Source of the DNA: Luteolibacter luteus
GTDB taxonomy: Bacteria; Verrucomicrobiota; Verrucomicrobiia; Verrucomicrobiales; Akkermansiaceae
Length of the DNA stretch: 64,000 bases
Direction of reading: 5' to 3'
Assembly: GCF_012913485.1 (NCBI RefSeq)
Contig: NZ_CP051774.1
Coordinates: 1,054,001-1,118,000, forward strand
Shown here: positions 42,567-51,047 of the stretch, one piece after another
How the letters are laid out: every line of letters starts with the position of its first letter
How positions within the stretch are numbered: the stretch's first letter is position 1
Notes under the pieces: generated by a model
What the model was told of the DNA's origin: nothing
The model's database searches: none
Seen by the model: only the letters and a program-made list of their open reading frames with translations
Made by a program: the position numbers and the translations under genes

Positions 42567-42822
42567 GGTATTCTATAGTAGCCGGGTTACCCTCCTGCGA
42601 GCATGGCACTGACGCTTTCGCGGGGTGCCAGGAGGACCGACGGCGGCTTTGCGGGGCTCGCGCGGGCGGGGACTAAAGTGGAACGCCCACTCCTTGGCAA
42701 CGAATTTTTTTTGCCCATGGAAGGCTCCCAAAAGCCCTCAACTGCGGCACTTTCCCCATTCTCTAACATTTCTCAAACAAAAATGGTGTGGCCATGTGGG
42801 GATATGTGTGGCATGCTGTTAC

Positions 42823-43110
42823 ATGAATGCTCTCGAAATTGGTCCTGCAATGAAATCGAAGCGTAACCTGACTCGGTTCACCTACGAGAACACGGCGTTC
42901 CAAGGCTGGAGGCTCTGCCTCAGCCGCGGGGGTGTAACGTTCACCAAGTATTTCTCGGACAAGCAATACGGCGGGGGACGCAAGGCCCTCGACGTTGCTG
43001 AGAAGACCCTCACCGATCTGAAAGGCCTGTTGGAAGGCTCCAAGCGGGTGAACGGCAGACTCAGCAATGTCACCGTAAAGAAGGCCGAGAAGCTGTTGGG
43101 CGGCACCTGA
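42823..43110 (+). CDS. Small AP2/integrase-like DNA-binding-fold protein
   Basis: 95 residues from ATG 42823 (ATG 42850 gives 86, starting MKSKRNLTRF). The core FQGWRLCLSRGGVTFTKYFSD, then KQYGGGRKALDVAEKTLTDL, resembles the three-strand plus helix AP2-like/integrase N-terminal fold that binds DNA through its sheet. The C-terminal helix contains RLSNVTVKKAEKLLGG. No recombinase domain follows, so it is probably a lone regulator or a small structural protein. Divergent from rpoA. Confidence 0.65.
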   Translation: MNALEIGPAMKSKRNLTRFTYENTAFQGWRLCLSRGGVTFTKYFSDKQYGGGRKALDVAEKTLTDLKGLLEGSKRVNGRLSNVTVKKAEKLLGGT

Positions 43111-43227
43111 CGTCGAAATAGGTCTACGACTTTGAAAATCCCCCCGAAGCCCGGTTTCTAGCTGGCTCGGAGGCGCGTACGCTCTCTGCGGCTTGCATGG
43201 GAGGGCCTTGGCGCTTTCTTAGCAGCC

Positions 43228-44649
43228 ATGCCCTCCCTTTTTCGTCTCGCAATCCACTGGTTTCGCCGGGATCTGCGGATTTTGGACAATACCGCGCTGC
43301 ATTTTGCATCCATCCAAGCGGGATCCGTCCTCCCCCTCTATATATTGAGCGACTGGAAGAAGGAGCACCACTGGACCGGTCCGAAGCGTCAGTCCTTCCT
43401 CTGCGGAAACCTCGCCTCTCTCGCGGGCAATCTCGAAACGGTAGGAGGAAAGCTGGTGATCCGCTGCGGCGCGGCGGACGCAGAACTGGAGAAATTGGTC
43501 AAAGAGAGCGGTGCGGACGCGATTTTCTTCAACCGAGACCCCGATCCCTTCGGCCGCGCCATGGAGGCCAAGGTTGAGACCATGGCCCGAAAACTCGGTA
43601 TCCACTGCGAGGGCTTTCACGATATAACCCTCCATCCGGCCGGGGAGGTTCTCACTCAGGATGCCCGCCCCTACCGGGTTTTCACGCCTTACAGCCGGAA
43701 CTGGCTCACACTGGAGAAACCGGCACCGCTTCCAAAACCCCGCGACCTCGCCTCCCCGAAGGAGATCCCTTCGCTCCCCCTTCCGGATCACAGCCACTGG
43801 AAACTCCCCGATCCGCAGGCGCAGATCATCGAGGCGGGGGAGAGGGCCGCACTCGAGCGCCTGAAAAAGGCGACCTCCGGGATCATTCAGGACTACAAGC
43901 TGAAGCGCGATCTACCCGGCGAGCCCGGCACTTCCCGTCTCTCGCAGGATCTCCGCTTCGGCCTCCTTTCACCCCGGACGATCTATGCGAGGGCGGCGAA
44001 AGCCCAAGCCGAAACCCGCTCTTCAAAGGCCAAGGAAGGGATTGATACTTTCATCAAGGAGCTCGCCTGGCGGGAATTCTACATGGCCATCCTCTGGCAT
44101 TTCCCGAACGTGCTTGAGGAGGAGTTCAATCCCGAGTGGCGTGGCCTCTGGTGGGCGGAGCCTGATGAACTTTTCGAAGCATGGAAGGAGGGCCGCACCG
44201 GCTTCCCGATCGTCGATGCCGGGATGCGGGAACTCCTCGCGACCGGCCACATGCACAACCGCGTGCGGATGATCACCGCGATGTTCCTGACGAAGGACCT
44301 CCACATCGACTGGCGCCTCGGCGAGCAGTTCTTCCTGCAGCATCTCGTGGATGGCGAGATCGCCTCGAACAACGGCGGCTGGCAATGGAGCGCCGGCACC
44401 GGGGCCGATGCCGCACCCTATTTCCGGATCCAGAATCCATGGTCACAGGCCAAGCGCTATGACCCCGATGGCCGGTACACGAAGAAGTGGGTGCCGGAGC
44501 TCAGGGACGTCCCCGCGGAGAAACTCTACGAAGCTCCGAAGGACGCCCGCCCGCTCAACAAAGCCTATCCCCTGCCCTGTGTGGATCATCGCGAGGAGCG
44601 GGACCGCACCCTCGCGATCTTCAAGAAACACAAGGAACGCACCCGGTAG
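43228..44649 (+). CDS. phrB: Deoxyribodipyrimidine photolyase (cryptochrome/photolyase family)
   Basis: 473 residues. The N-terminal photolyase domain (AIHWFRRDLRILDNTALHFA) would bind the antenna chromophore. The C-terminal FAD domain carries TSRLSQDLRFGLLSPRTIY, the KELAWREFYMAILWHFP helix, GFPIVDAGMRELLATGHMHNRVRM and NNGGWQWSAGTGADAAPYFRIQNP, the class I CPD photolyase signatures. It repairs UV cyclobutane dimers with blue light. Arrangement is monocistronic, convergent with the pseudoprotease gene 16 nt downstream. Confidence 0.96.
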   Translation: MPSLFRLAIHWFRRDLRILDNTALHFASIQAGSVLPLYILSDWKKEHHWTGPKRQSFLCGNLASLAGNLETVGGKLVIRCGAADAELEKLVKESGADAIFFNRDPDPFGRAMEAKVETMARKLGIHCEGFHDITLHPAGEVLTQDARPYRVFTPYSRNWLTLEKPAPLPKPRDLASPKEIPSLPLPDHSHWKLPDPQAQIIEAGERAALERLKKATSGIIQDYKLKRDLPGEPGTSRLSQDLRFGLLSPRTIYARAAKAQAETRSSKAKEGIDTFIKELAWREFYMAILWHFPNVLEEEFNPEWRGLWWAEPDELFEAWKEGRTGFPIVDAGMRELLATGHMHNRVRMITAMFLTKDLHIDWRLGEQFFLQHLVDGEIASNNGGWQWSAGTGADAAPYFRIQNPWSQAKRYDPDGRYTKKWVPELRDVPAEKLYEAPKDARPLNKAYPLPCVDHREERDRTLAIFKKHKERTR

Positions 44650-44665
44650 GCAGAGAAACCACTCT

Positions 44666-45709
44666 CTACTTGGCCGTCGCCTGCGTGATCAGCCGATCCG
44701 CCAGGCTCCGTAAATCCGCAGCGGGAATGGCGAAGGTTTCACAGCGGTTCGCTCGTGCGATATTCATGCCCAAGCAACGCCCGTCCAGATCGAGCACCGG
44801 GCCGCCCATGCCTTTGCTATTCGCGACGATGTCGTGCTGGATGATCCGCGGAAACCCGCTGCGCCGAGAAGAAAAGCTGCCGCTCATCATGTCGTTCCGG
44901 GTCTTCTCCTCACCGAACACGTCGACACGACCGGCCAGACGCACCTTGATCGCGATGTCGGCGCCATCCCGATGAACCGTGAGTTCGAGATCGTCGCCCA
45001 CCCGATGCTTCTCCACCGCTTCGCCGAGTTGCTTGCGATCCGTGATCTTCTGACCGCCAACGGCTACGATCACATCGTCTTTCTTGATTCCCGCCGCCTC
45101 GGCACCGCTTTTCTCGTGAACCTCTTCCACGACCAGCTTGCCTTCGTCCTCCTTCAGGCCGACGCCCAGCACCGCACCGCCCGCGGGCAGGACTTCACGG
45201 GCATTTGCAGAGATGATGCCGACCTGCGGCATCCGCTTGGCCCTGCTTGAGGCACCATTCGCGACCACCCAGGTCCCGCGTTCGGGATCAGGCAGCTCCA
45301 CGACCAGCTTCGCCGGAGTCAGACCGGTTGCCGAAATCTTGAGAAGGGCGACATCCCAACTCGGATCCACCGCCACCATGGCGACATCCTTATAAGGCTT
45401 TTTATCCACGACCACGACGAGCCCGATCCCATCGCCAATCTCGCTCGCCTTCGTCAGGATGAATCCGTCTTCGGAGATCACCGTCCCGTAGGCGATATCT
45501 TCGGGGAGACTGATCTTGCGCGCTCCGCGCTCCACGAATTTCTCCCGCTGGATGACCGCGCTGACTGTCTGGAGCGTACCCCGCACCGATTCGAAAGCCG
45601 CCTGCACCGTCGGACCATTTGTCCGGTAGGTAGTTTCGAGCGTTTGGGCTTTGAGCGCCGGGCTTGCAACCAGTGCCAATGCCAAGGCGATGCTTGATCT
45701 AGCGTTCAC
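44666..45709 (-). CDS. HtrA-like pseudoprotease with PDZ domain inserted in the barrel
   Basis: 347 residues from GTG 45709, with signal peptide (IALALALVASPALKAQ). The chymotrypsin-like first half has ISEDGFILTKASEI where active homologues read AAH, so the catalytic His is Ser89; Asp119 (WDVALLKI) remains. A PDZ domain (about residues 180-262: VLGVGLKEDEGKLVVEEV, GIKKDDVIVAVGGQKITD) follows GIISANARE. Only then does the barrel resume with QHDIVANSKGMGGPVLDLDG, where the nucleophile Ser is Met301. Thus the triad is lost and PDZ sits inside the barrel. The GTG lies 10 nt inside the preceding active-protease gene. Confidence 0.85.
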   Translation of the reverse strand: MNARSSIALALALVASPALKAQTLETTYRTNGPTVQAAFESVRGTLQTVSAVIQREKFVERGARKISLPEDIAYGTVISEDGFILTKASEIGDGIGLVVVVDKKPYKDVAMVAVDPSWDVALLKISATGLTPAKLVVELPDPERGTWVVANGASSRAKRMPQVGIISANAREVLPAGGAVLGVGLKEDEGKLVVEEVHEKSGAEAAGIKKDDVIVAVGGQKITDRKQLGEAVEKHRVGDDLELTVHRDGADIAIKVRLAGRVDVFGEEKTRNDMMSGSFSSRRSGFPRIIQHDIVANSKGMGGPVLDLDGRCLGMNIARANRCETFAIPAADLRSLADRLITQATAK

Positions 45710-46691
45710 CGAGTCTGAGGGTCAGGGTTTCCGGCTTGCCGTTGCGGAGCAGTTCGAGGGCCACCTTGTCGTCAGGTGCCTTCTCCTTGAGCATACCCTG
45801 AAATTGCTCTTTCGTCTTCAATTCCACGCCGTCCATTTTCAGCAGGATGTCGCCGGACTTCAGACCCGCTTTTTCCGCAGGGGATTCGCGGCCCACCTTA
45901 TCGACATTCAGACCGCCTTCCGCACGATTCTTCGTGCCGATCCCGAGGAAGCCTTTCCCTTTCTCCGGGCGCTTCGCAAAAGGGCCGTCTCCGACGAAAT
46001 CGCCGCGCGAGAGAGCGTCCCAATTTTTCAGAAACTCTCGCATCGGTACGTGCATGTTCTCCTGGGTGCGCTGTCCCACCCGCGAGTGGATGGCCACCAG
46101 CTTGCCATTCAGGTCGAAGAGCGGGCCGCCGGAATCTCCACCGATCAGGGAACAGTCGGACTGCATGGTGGAATCCTTCGTTTGGACGATCCGCCCAAGG
46201 CGCACCACGACTCCGCGATCCTTGTCAAAGCCACCGGAGTGACCGAGCGCATACACCCAGTCGCCGAGATGTGTCGTATCATCCCGATCAATGTCGATGT
46301 GCGGCCAGGTCCCGGGCTCGGTGATCTTCGCCATCGCGCAGTCGGTCGTGGAAACCAGTCCTAACGACTCGGCTTTCACCTTTTTCCCGTCTTCAAAAAT
46401 CACGGTAAACTCCTTTCCCACGCCGCCCGTCACGTGGGCAGCGGTCAGGATCAGGCCATCTGCGGAAATCACCACGCCACTGCCAGATCCCTCTCCCAAG
46501 TCAATGCACACCGTGGCACGGCGGCTTGCGGAGAGCGTCTGGGTCAGATGTTTCTGGATGACATCCAGATCGTGGCGGTTCTCCGGCGCCTTCTTGTCAT
46601 TGATGAAGGGACGCTCCGCCCGGAGCCCGGACGGCACCAGCGCGATGCAGGCGAAGAAACCGATGAGGGCAGCGGTGCGAACTTCCGTCAT
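45699..46691 (-). CDS. HtrA-like serine protease with C-terminal PDZ domain
   Basis: 330 residues, exported (MTEVRTAALIGFFACIALVP). The trypsin-like domain has all three catalytic residues: His86 in ILTAAHVTGG, Asp117 in STTDCAMAKI and Ser187 in GGDSGGPLFDL. One PDZ domain (about 240-325) contains VGRESPAEKAGLKSGDILLKM. It fits periplasmic HtrA/DegP-like quality-control or signalling proteases, but is shorter than DegP (one PDZ). ATG 46691 gives the signal peptide; the frame is open to 46781. It overlaps the pseudoprotease gene by 11 nt and is transcribed first. Confidence 0.9.
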   Translation of the reverse strand: MTEVRTAALIGFFACIALVPSGLRAERPFINDKKAPENRHDLDVIQKHLTQTLSASRRATVCIDLGEGSGSGVVISADGLILTAAHVTGGVGKEFTVIFEDGKKVKAESLGLVSTTDCAMAKITEPGTWPHIDIDRDDTTHLGDWVYALGHSGGFDKDRGVVVRLGRIVQTKDSTMQSDCSLIGGDSGGPLFDLNGKLVAIHSRVGQRTQENMHVPMREFLKNWDALSRGDFVGDGPFAKRPEKGKGFLGIGTKNRAEGGLNVDKVGRESPAEKAGLKSGDILLKMDGVELKTKEQFQGMLKEKAPDDKVALELLRNGKPETLTLRLGER

Positions 46692-46750
46692 GGGGACAAA
46701 CACTGCGTATTCTAGACAGATCGGACCACCTCCGCAACTCCGGGGATGGG

Positions 46751-47353
46751 TCACTTCCGCCGTTCGAAGATCGCGAGCCATTCGCGCCCTTCCCTGCCGG
46801 GATACGCGCGCGTGGGCACGCGGTCTTTCCGGAGATCAAACCACGGAGCGAAGAGATCGATGATTTCCTCCCGGGAAGCCGCAAAGGGCGGGGATTCCAC
46901 AACCTCCCCGGGTTCCCACGGCGTCAGGTAAAACACGCCCGTCAAAAACCCTCCCGGCGGCAAAAGATCCGCCATCGCCTGCGCATAAGCTGGACGCATC
47001 GAGGGATCGATCGCGCAAAAGCACGTATGCTCCCAAACCGTATCAAACGGACGCTGCTGCTTCCATGCAGGATCGAAAAGGTCCGCATGGAAGTAATCTT
47101 CCTCACCGACCCGTGGCAGCGCACGCGCCACCTCGACTGCCTTTTCGGAGATATCCAAGCCCGTCGCCGGAATTCCGTGGCGTGCCAGCTCCCGCACATC
47201 GTGCCCGCTGCCACAACCTGGCACCAGCACCCTGCGCGCTTTCCTCAGTTCCTCGCCGCCCTCCTCCAAATATTCGGTCAGCGGCGGCGCGGCATAACCC
47301 TTTTCCCATGGCGTGTCATTGCTCCGCCAGCGCTCGTCCCAATCCACACTCAT
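46751..47353 (-). CDS. Thiopurine S-methyltransferase (TPMT) family SAM methyltransferase
   Basis: 200 residues, Rossmann-fold methyltransferase. N-terminal DWDERWRSNDTPWEKGYAAP is the TPMT-family start; motif I is VLVPGCGSGHDVRELARHG, followed by GLDISEKAVEVAR (acidic residue for the ribose) and FDTVWEHTCFCAIDPSMRPAY. Members methylate thiols or selenium/tellurium compounds; the physiological substrate is unknown. It lies 8 nt downstream of the gene ending at 47362 on the same strand, so it may be the tail of that operon. Confidence 0.88.
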   Translation of the reverse strand: MSVDWDERWRSNDTPWEKGYAAPPLTEYLEEGGEELRKARRVLVPGCGSGHDVRELARHGIPATGLDISEKAVEVARALPRVGEEDYFHADLFDPAWKQQRPFDTVWEHTCFCAIDPSMRPAYAQAMADLLPPGGFLTGVFYLTPWEPGEVVESPPFAASREEIIDLFAPWFDLRKDRVPTRAYPGREGREWLAIFERRK

Positions 47354-47361
47354 CGGCTCTG

Positions 47362-48363
47362 TTATAGACCGAGGTAATCAGGCACCTCGTTCCTCTGCGA
47401 GGAAGGAGACTGGGTGGTGCTTCCAAAAGAAATCACCGCACCGATCCCGGCCGCATGAGCTCCTCCGAGACGAGGCGGCACATCGAAAACCGGCAGTCGG
47501 TATTTCAGGTTCCGCCGGGCAAACCAGACACCACCGATCACTGCGGAAATCGCCAGCGCCATGATGCCCGCAGGAGCCCCCCACTGGGCTGCGATCTCGT
47601 GGACCTTCAGCGCCATTTTGCTGTGCTTCACTTCCGGCTCTGCAGAAGCTTGGACTGTCGGGCGGAGCACCGGCAGGGAAGGCGTATCGCGCACCAGACC
47701 CGCCGCGCGCTCCATCCAGTAAATCCGGATCGCGAGTTGCACGCAGAAGGCCTCAAACTGCGCGACCTTATCCGGCTTCTCCATCGCTTCCTCCACGGAG
47801 CTTACCAGCGCGCGACGTTGTTCCGCGGCGGACACCGCATCGCTGATCAGCGGGCTCACGTAGATATCGGAGCGCTCCGGGGCACCCAGATAATAGTAAA
47901 CAACCACCGCCGGCTTCCCCTCGGAGAAATGGCGTTCGACGATCTCCTCCTCACGCACTTCGGAAGGAATCTCCTGGTGCCCGTCAAAGAGGTAGACGAA
48001 GAGGTCGATCTCCGAGTCCCCCGAGTGATACTTGAGGAACTTTTCGCGGTCCTTGAAATCCTTCGCGCTGAGCAGACCCTGCGGATCCACGAGGAAATAC
48101 TCCGGACGCGCACCGAAGTAATCTTCCAAATACTTCTCCGCGACCTCCGGCGAAGGCTTGGCGGCTTGTGCGATTTCCTCCGCGGTCGGCGGCGGCACCG
48201 CCGGGACTGGTTCTTCAGGAAGATCCTCGGTGAGCAACAGCAAACCCGGAACGAGTTCGCCCTTCTTCAGGGCCTTCAAGTCATCCGGTTCCCAGCTCGG
48301 CAGCGCCGGTCCGGCGGCCCCAAGGGCCAGCCCGGCGGAAAGCATCCACACGGCGAACTTCAC
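47362..48363 (-). CDS. Membrane-anchored protein of unknown function, partner of a TPM-domain protein
   Basis: 333 residues from GTG 48363; signal-like N-terminus (FAVWMLSAGLALGAAGPALP) and one internal membrane helix near residues 270-290 (GIMALAISAVIGGVWFARRN). The mature region has FKDREKFLKYHSGDSEIDLF and YLFDGHQEIPSEVREEEIV, then PAVVVYYYLGAPERSDIYVS, suggesting a sensor or enzyme-like fold facing the periplasm. No family recognised. Its GTG overlaps the stop of the TPM-domain gene by 4 nt (GTGA), so they are translated as a pair. Confidence 0.75.
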   Translation of the reverse strand: MKFAVWMLSAGLALGAAGPALPSWEPDDLKALKKGELVPGLLLLTEDLPEEPVPAVPPPTAEEIAQAAKPSPEVAEKYLEDYFGARPEYFLVDPQGLLSAKDFKDREKFLKYHSGDSEIDLFVYLFDGHQEIPSEVREEEIVERHFSEGKPAVVVYYYLGAPERSDIYVSPLISDAVSAAEQRRALVSSVEEAMEKPDKVAQFEAFCVQLAIRIYWMERAAGLVRDTPSLPVLRPTVQASAEPEVKHSKMALKVHEIAAQWGAPAGIMALAISAVIGGVWFARRNLKYRLPVFDVPPRLGGAHAAGIGAVISFGSTTQSPSSQRNEVPDYLGL

Positions 48364-49025
48364 CGGTTCACCTCCGTGTTCTCGCTGCTTTGTTTCGCCG
48401 CGGCATGATGCTTGTGCCCTTCGCGGATCCGGCGGGCGATCTCCCCGGTGCGCGGAGGGGGCGCCACCTTGCGCTCGAAGCGCTCGGGATCACGGCGAGC
48501 CTGCGCCACCTTCTTTTTGAGAACCTTCTCGAACTGCTCGATCATCCGCACCGTGCCTTCGGCATAGCGTCCTTCCAGCCAGTAGGCATGCGCACGGCTC
48601 AGGCACTGAAAGGTGTCTTCTTCTGTGAGGAAAGGATCGAGCAAATAGCCCCAGGTCACCGAGGCGGACTTCGAATCGGCATCGATCACCAGCAGGATCC
48701 CTGCTTCATTCGGCCGATCCACCGGCACGTCCTCAAAGGCCGCTCGGTTCAACAACCAGAATCCGAATTGGCGGAGGTTCCCGCCTTGGCCCGAACTCGT
48801 ATAGACCGCAAAAAAGAGCTGCGGAAATTTTCTGCAGAAGCGATCGAGCGCCGCAGACACCTTCGCCCTCTCGCGACTCCGGATCAAACCCGCCACATCC
48901 GCCAAGCGACGCAACGAAACGTCCTCCGCTCCATACTTCGTGTCAGCCTCCGCAAGGCCGAATCCGCAATGCGGGCAGACGTTTGCCCCGCGATGGATCA
49001 CTTGCACGCAGCGGGGGCATTTCAT
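48360..49025 (-). CDS. Zinc-ribbon TPM (DUF477) domain protein
   Basis: 221 residues. N-terminal zinc ribbon (Cys3, Cys6, Cys17, Cys20 in CPRC...CPHC). The following domain (about 35-170) resembles TPM/DUF477: FPQLFFAVYTSSGQGGNLRQFGFW, then EAGILLVIDADSKSASVTWGY, typical of the TPM fold that in other proteins is phosphatase-like or part of photosystem repair. The C-terminal part is charged and helical. No signal peptide, so cytosolic or membrane-peripheral. First gene of the pair with the anchored protein downstream. Confidence 0.75.
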   Translation of the reverse strand: MKCPRCVQVIHRGANVCPHCGFGLAEADTKYGAEDVSLRRLADVAGLIRSRERAKVSAALDRFCRKFPQLFFAVYTSSGQGGNLRQFGFWLLNRAAFEDVPVDRPNEAGILLVIDADSKSASVTWGYLLDPFLTEEDTFQCLSRAHAYWLEGRYAEGTVRMIEQFEKVLKKKVAQARRDPERFERKVAPPPRTGEIARRIREGHKHHAAAKQSSENTEVNR

Positions 49026-49196
49026 GGGGTGGCGAAACGTTACGGGAACGCGAATATTTCGTCAAAACGAAATATCACCAGGCCGCCGCGCAAATCTTCG
49101 ATCCGGACGCACTGTCGTTCTCGATTTCGAAGAGGCTCTTCACCCATGCCACGAAAAAGCATCCCCAAGATAAGGCGGTGATATTTGATAGATCAC

Positions 49197-50942
49197 ATGA
49201 CCGAGAACCCTCCTTTTCATCGCCCGTCTCATGACAAGCGCGTGGCAACTTTCATGCTGGCGTCTGTCGGAGTAGCGGCCCTCCTCCTCGGCTCCTGCAA
49301 GAAACCTCCGGACTCCTCCCAAAGCTCCCCCGCCACCTCCTCCGGAAAGGACCAGCAAGCCCGGCACGCGTCCACCCCTTCACCCCAAAAATCATCTTCC
49401 CGAATCGATTCGGAACTCTTGGCCCGGCTTCGCCAGAAACCGTCCACCGACGCAGAACGCGAGGCATTCCGATCAAGCATCGCCGCTCTCAATGACGAAG
49501 CCCTGAGCGCTCTTCTTGAGACCATCAATGCCACACGGAAATCTCCGCAGGATCAGGATCTGTTCATCGCCGCCATCACCGAACTCGCAAAGCGTGATCC
49601 GGAGAACGTGTTGTCCTGGTTCGACCCAACCAAGATGGAGCGACACGAACCCGGCTGGGCATTCGTCGCCGCCGAGCTAGGCAAAGCCCATCCGGAGATC
49701 CTCGAAAAATGGCTGCTAGGAGAGCTCTCCAAGGGATCGCCCGAAGTCCTCACCTCCTGCCTCCTCGGGGGAATCGAGATCTTGAAATCCGGACAGGGCA
49801 TGGAGCGAGCCATCCAATTCCACGCCAAGCTTCCCAAGGGAAGCGTGGATGACTCGGAACTGGTCAATGCTCTCTTCATGGACTTCGACCGGGAGTCCCC
49901 GGCTGACGCCGAGAAGGCAGCAAGGCAGCTTTTCACCGGCGGACCCCTGAATCACGCCCTCTACAACATCGCCATGCAGGCCAGCAGGAAGGACCTCCTG
50001 GAAGGAATGGCCTGCGCCGGCAAGATCGCAGATACCTCCATGCGTAACAGGGTGCTCGCGATGCAGTTCCGCGATTGGTTCGATACGAAGCCGGATCTGG
50101 TCATGGAGCAACTCGGCAAGCTCGATGCCCAAAGCTTGGCCGGAGTCTTGAAAGGCGACCCGCAAGCCCCAGGCAGCGACGGACTAGTGGCAAAGCTAGG
50201 CAAGGCCGATGCCGACGGGCTCATCAAGATGATGAGCTCCCTCATGGTTTCGAGTTCCAATCGGGAAGTCTTTGAAAAGGCGGTGAACAGCATCTCGCAC
50301 AACGCCCCAGGGAAGGCGCTCGACCTCATCGAAGGACTACCCGAGGGAGCCCTGAAGGGAACTCTCTACTCCAGCTATTTCATTAGGATCGCCGCCGCGA
50401 ATCCCGCCACCGCCTTGCAGACAGCCGCCAGCCTCGCCGCAGGAGAATCCCGATCGACTGCCTACATCACCATCGGGGGAGAAATCGGCGGACGAGGGTT
50501 CGAGGAAACCCTGCGGATGACCCAAACCATACCGGAAGCCGACCGGCCCTATTTCCTTGGAGGCGCCATGCCCTACCTCGCCAACACCGATCCGAAGCGA
50601 GCACTCGAACTACTCAAGGATCCAAGCCTCCCGATCACCAAGGAGATCCGCCAAGACACCATCAGTCGTGTCGGCGGTCACTTCTACCAGAGCGATTCCG
50701 CTTCCGCACAACAATGGATGGCAAGCCTCCCCGCGGAAGACCAGCCATCCGCCATGGAAGGCATCGCGAACCAGATGGTCACCTCCGATGTCGAAGGCTT
50801 GGCCAAGATGCTCCGCTCGATCCCGAGGAATGAAGCATGGGCGAATGGCGTCCGGGTTCTGATGGAGGACCTGAAAAGCTCTGACCCGGAAATGGCGAAG
50901 CAATGGCAGGAAACCCTTTCCGATGCAGGCTTCGGCAAATAG
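49197..50942 (+). CDS. Lipoprotein with helical D-P repeats (paralogue of the 11.9-kb repeat protein)
   Basis: 581 residues from ATG 49197 (a TTG at 49185 with AAGGCGG before it adds 4). Lipobox LLLGSCKK gives a lipid anchor. After a Ser/Pro-rich linker the protein is a series of 30-40 residue helical units with recurrent D-P or H-P turns: ELAKRDPENVLSWF, ELGKAHPEILEKWL, AAANPATALQTAAS, NTDPKRALELLK and SDSASAQQWMAS. This is the same repeat style as the gene at 11912-12892, without recognisable catalytic residues. Probably a periplasmic scaffold or surface lipoprotein. Divergent from the TPM-domain operon. Confidence 0.8.
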   Translation: MTENPPFHRPSHDKRVATFMLASVGVAALLLGSCKKPPDSSQSSPATSSGKDQQARHASTPSPQKSSSRIDSELLARLRQKPSTDAEREAFRSSIAALNDEALSALLETINATRKSPQDQDLFIAAITELAKRDPENVLSWFDPTKMERHEPGWAFVAAELGKAHPEILEKWLLGELSKGSPEVLTSCLLGGIEILKSGQGMERAIQFHAKLPKGSVDDSELVNALFMDFDRESPADAEKAARQLFTGGPLNHALYNIAMQASRKDLLEGMACAGKIADTSMRNRVLAMQFRDWFDTKPDLVMEQLGKLDAQSLAGVLKGDPQAPGSDGLVAKLGKADADGLIKMMSSLMVSSSNREVFEKAVNSISHNAPGKALDLIEGLPEGALKGTLYSSYFIRIAAANPATALQTAASLAAGESRSTAYITIGGEIGGRGFEETLRMTQTIPEADRPYFLGGAMPYLANTDPKRALELLKDPSLPITKEIRQDTISRVGGHFYQSDSASAQQWMASLPAEDQPSAMEGIANQMVTSDVEGLAKMLRSIPRNEAWANGVRVLMEDLKSSDPEMAKQWQETLSDAGFGK

Positions 50943-51047
50943 CCAAGACATCCTGCCCCTGCTTCTCCTTGCGGGTTTTCCCCCGCATCTGCGATCCCCG
51001 CGACATCCCCCTTGTCGCGGGTGGCCCTTCCCCGCTATTCACCCGTC

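Noticed and set aside
42823..43110. Phage integrase remnant
   Set aside because: Only an AP2-like N-terminal fold is present; no catalytic domain, attachment repeat or phage neighbour is seen, so a lone small protein is preferred.
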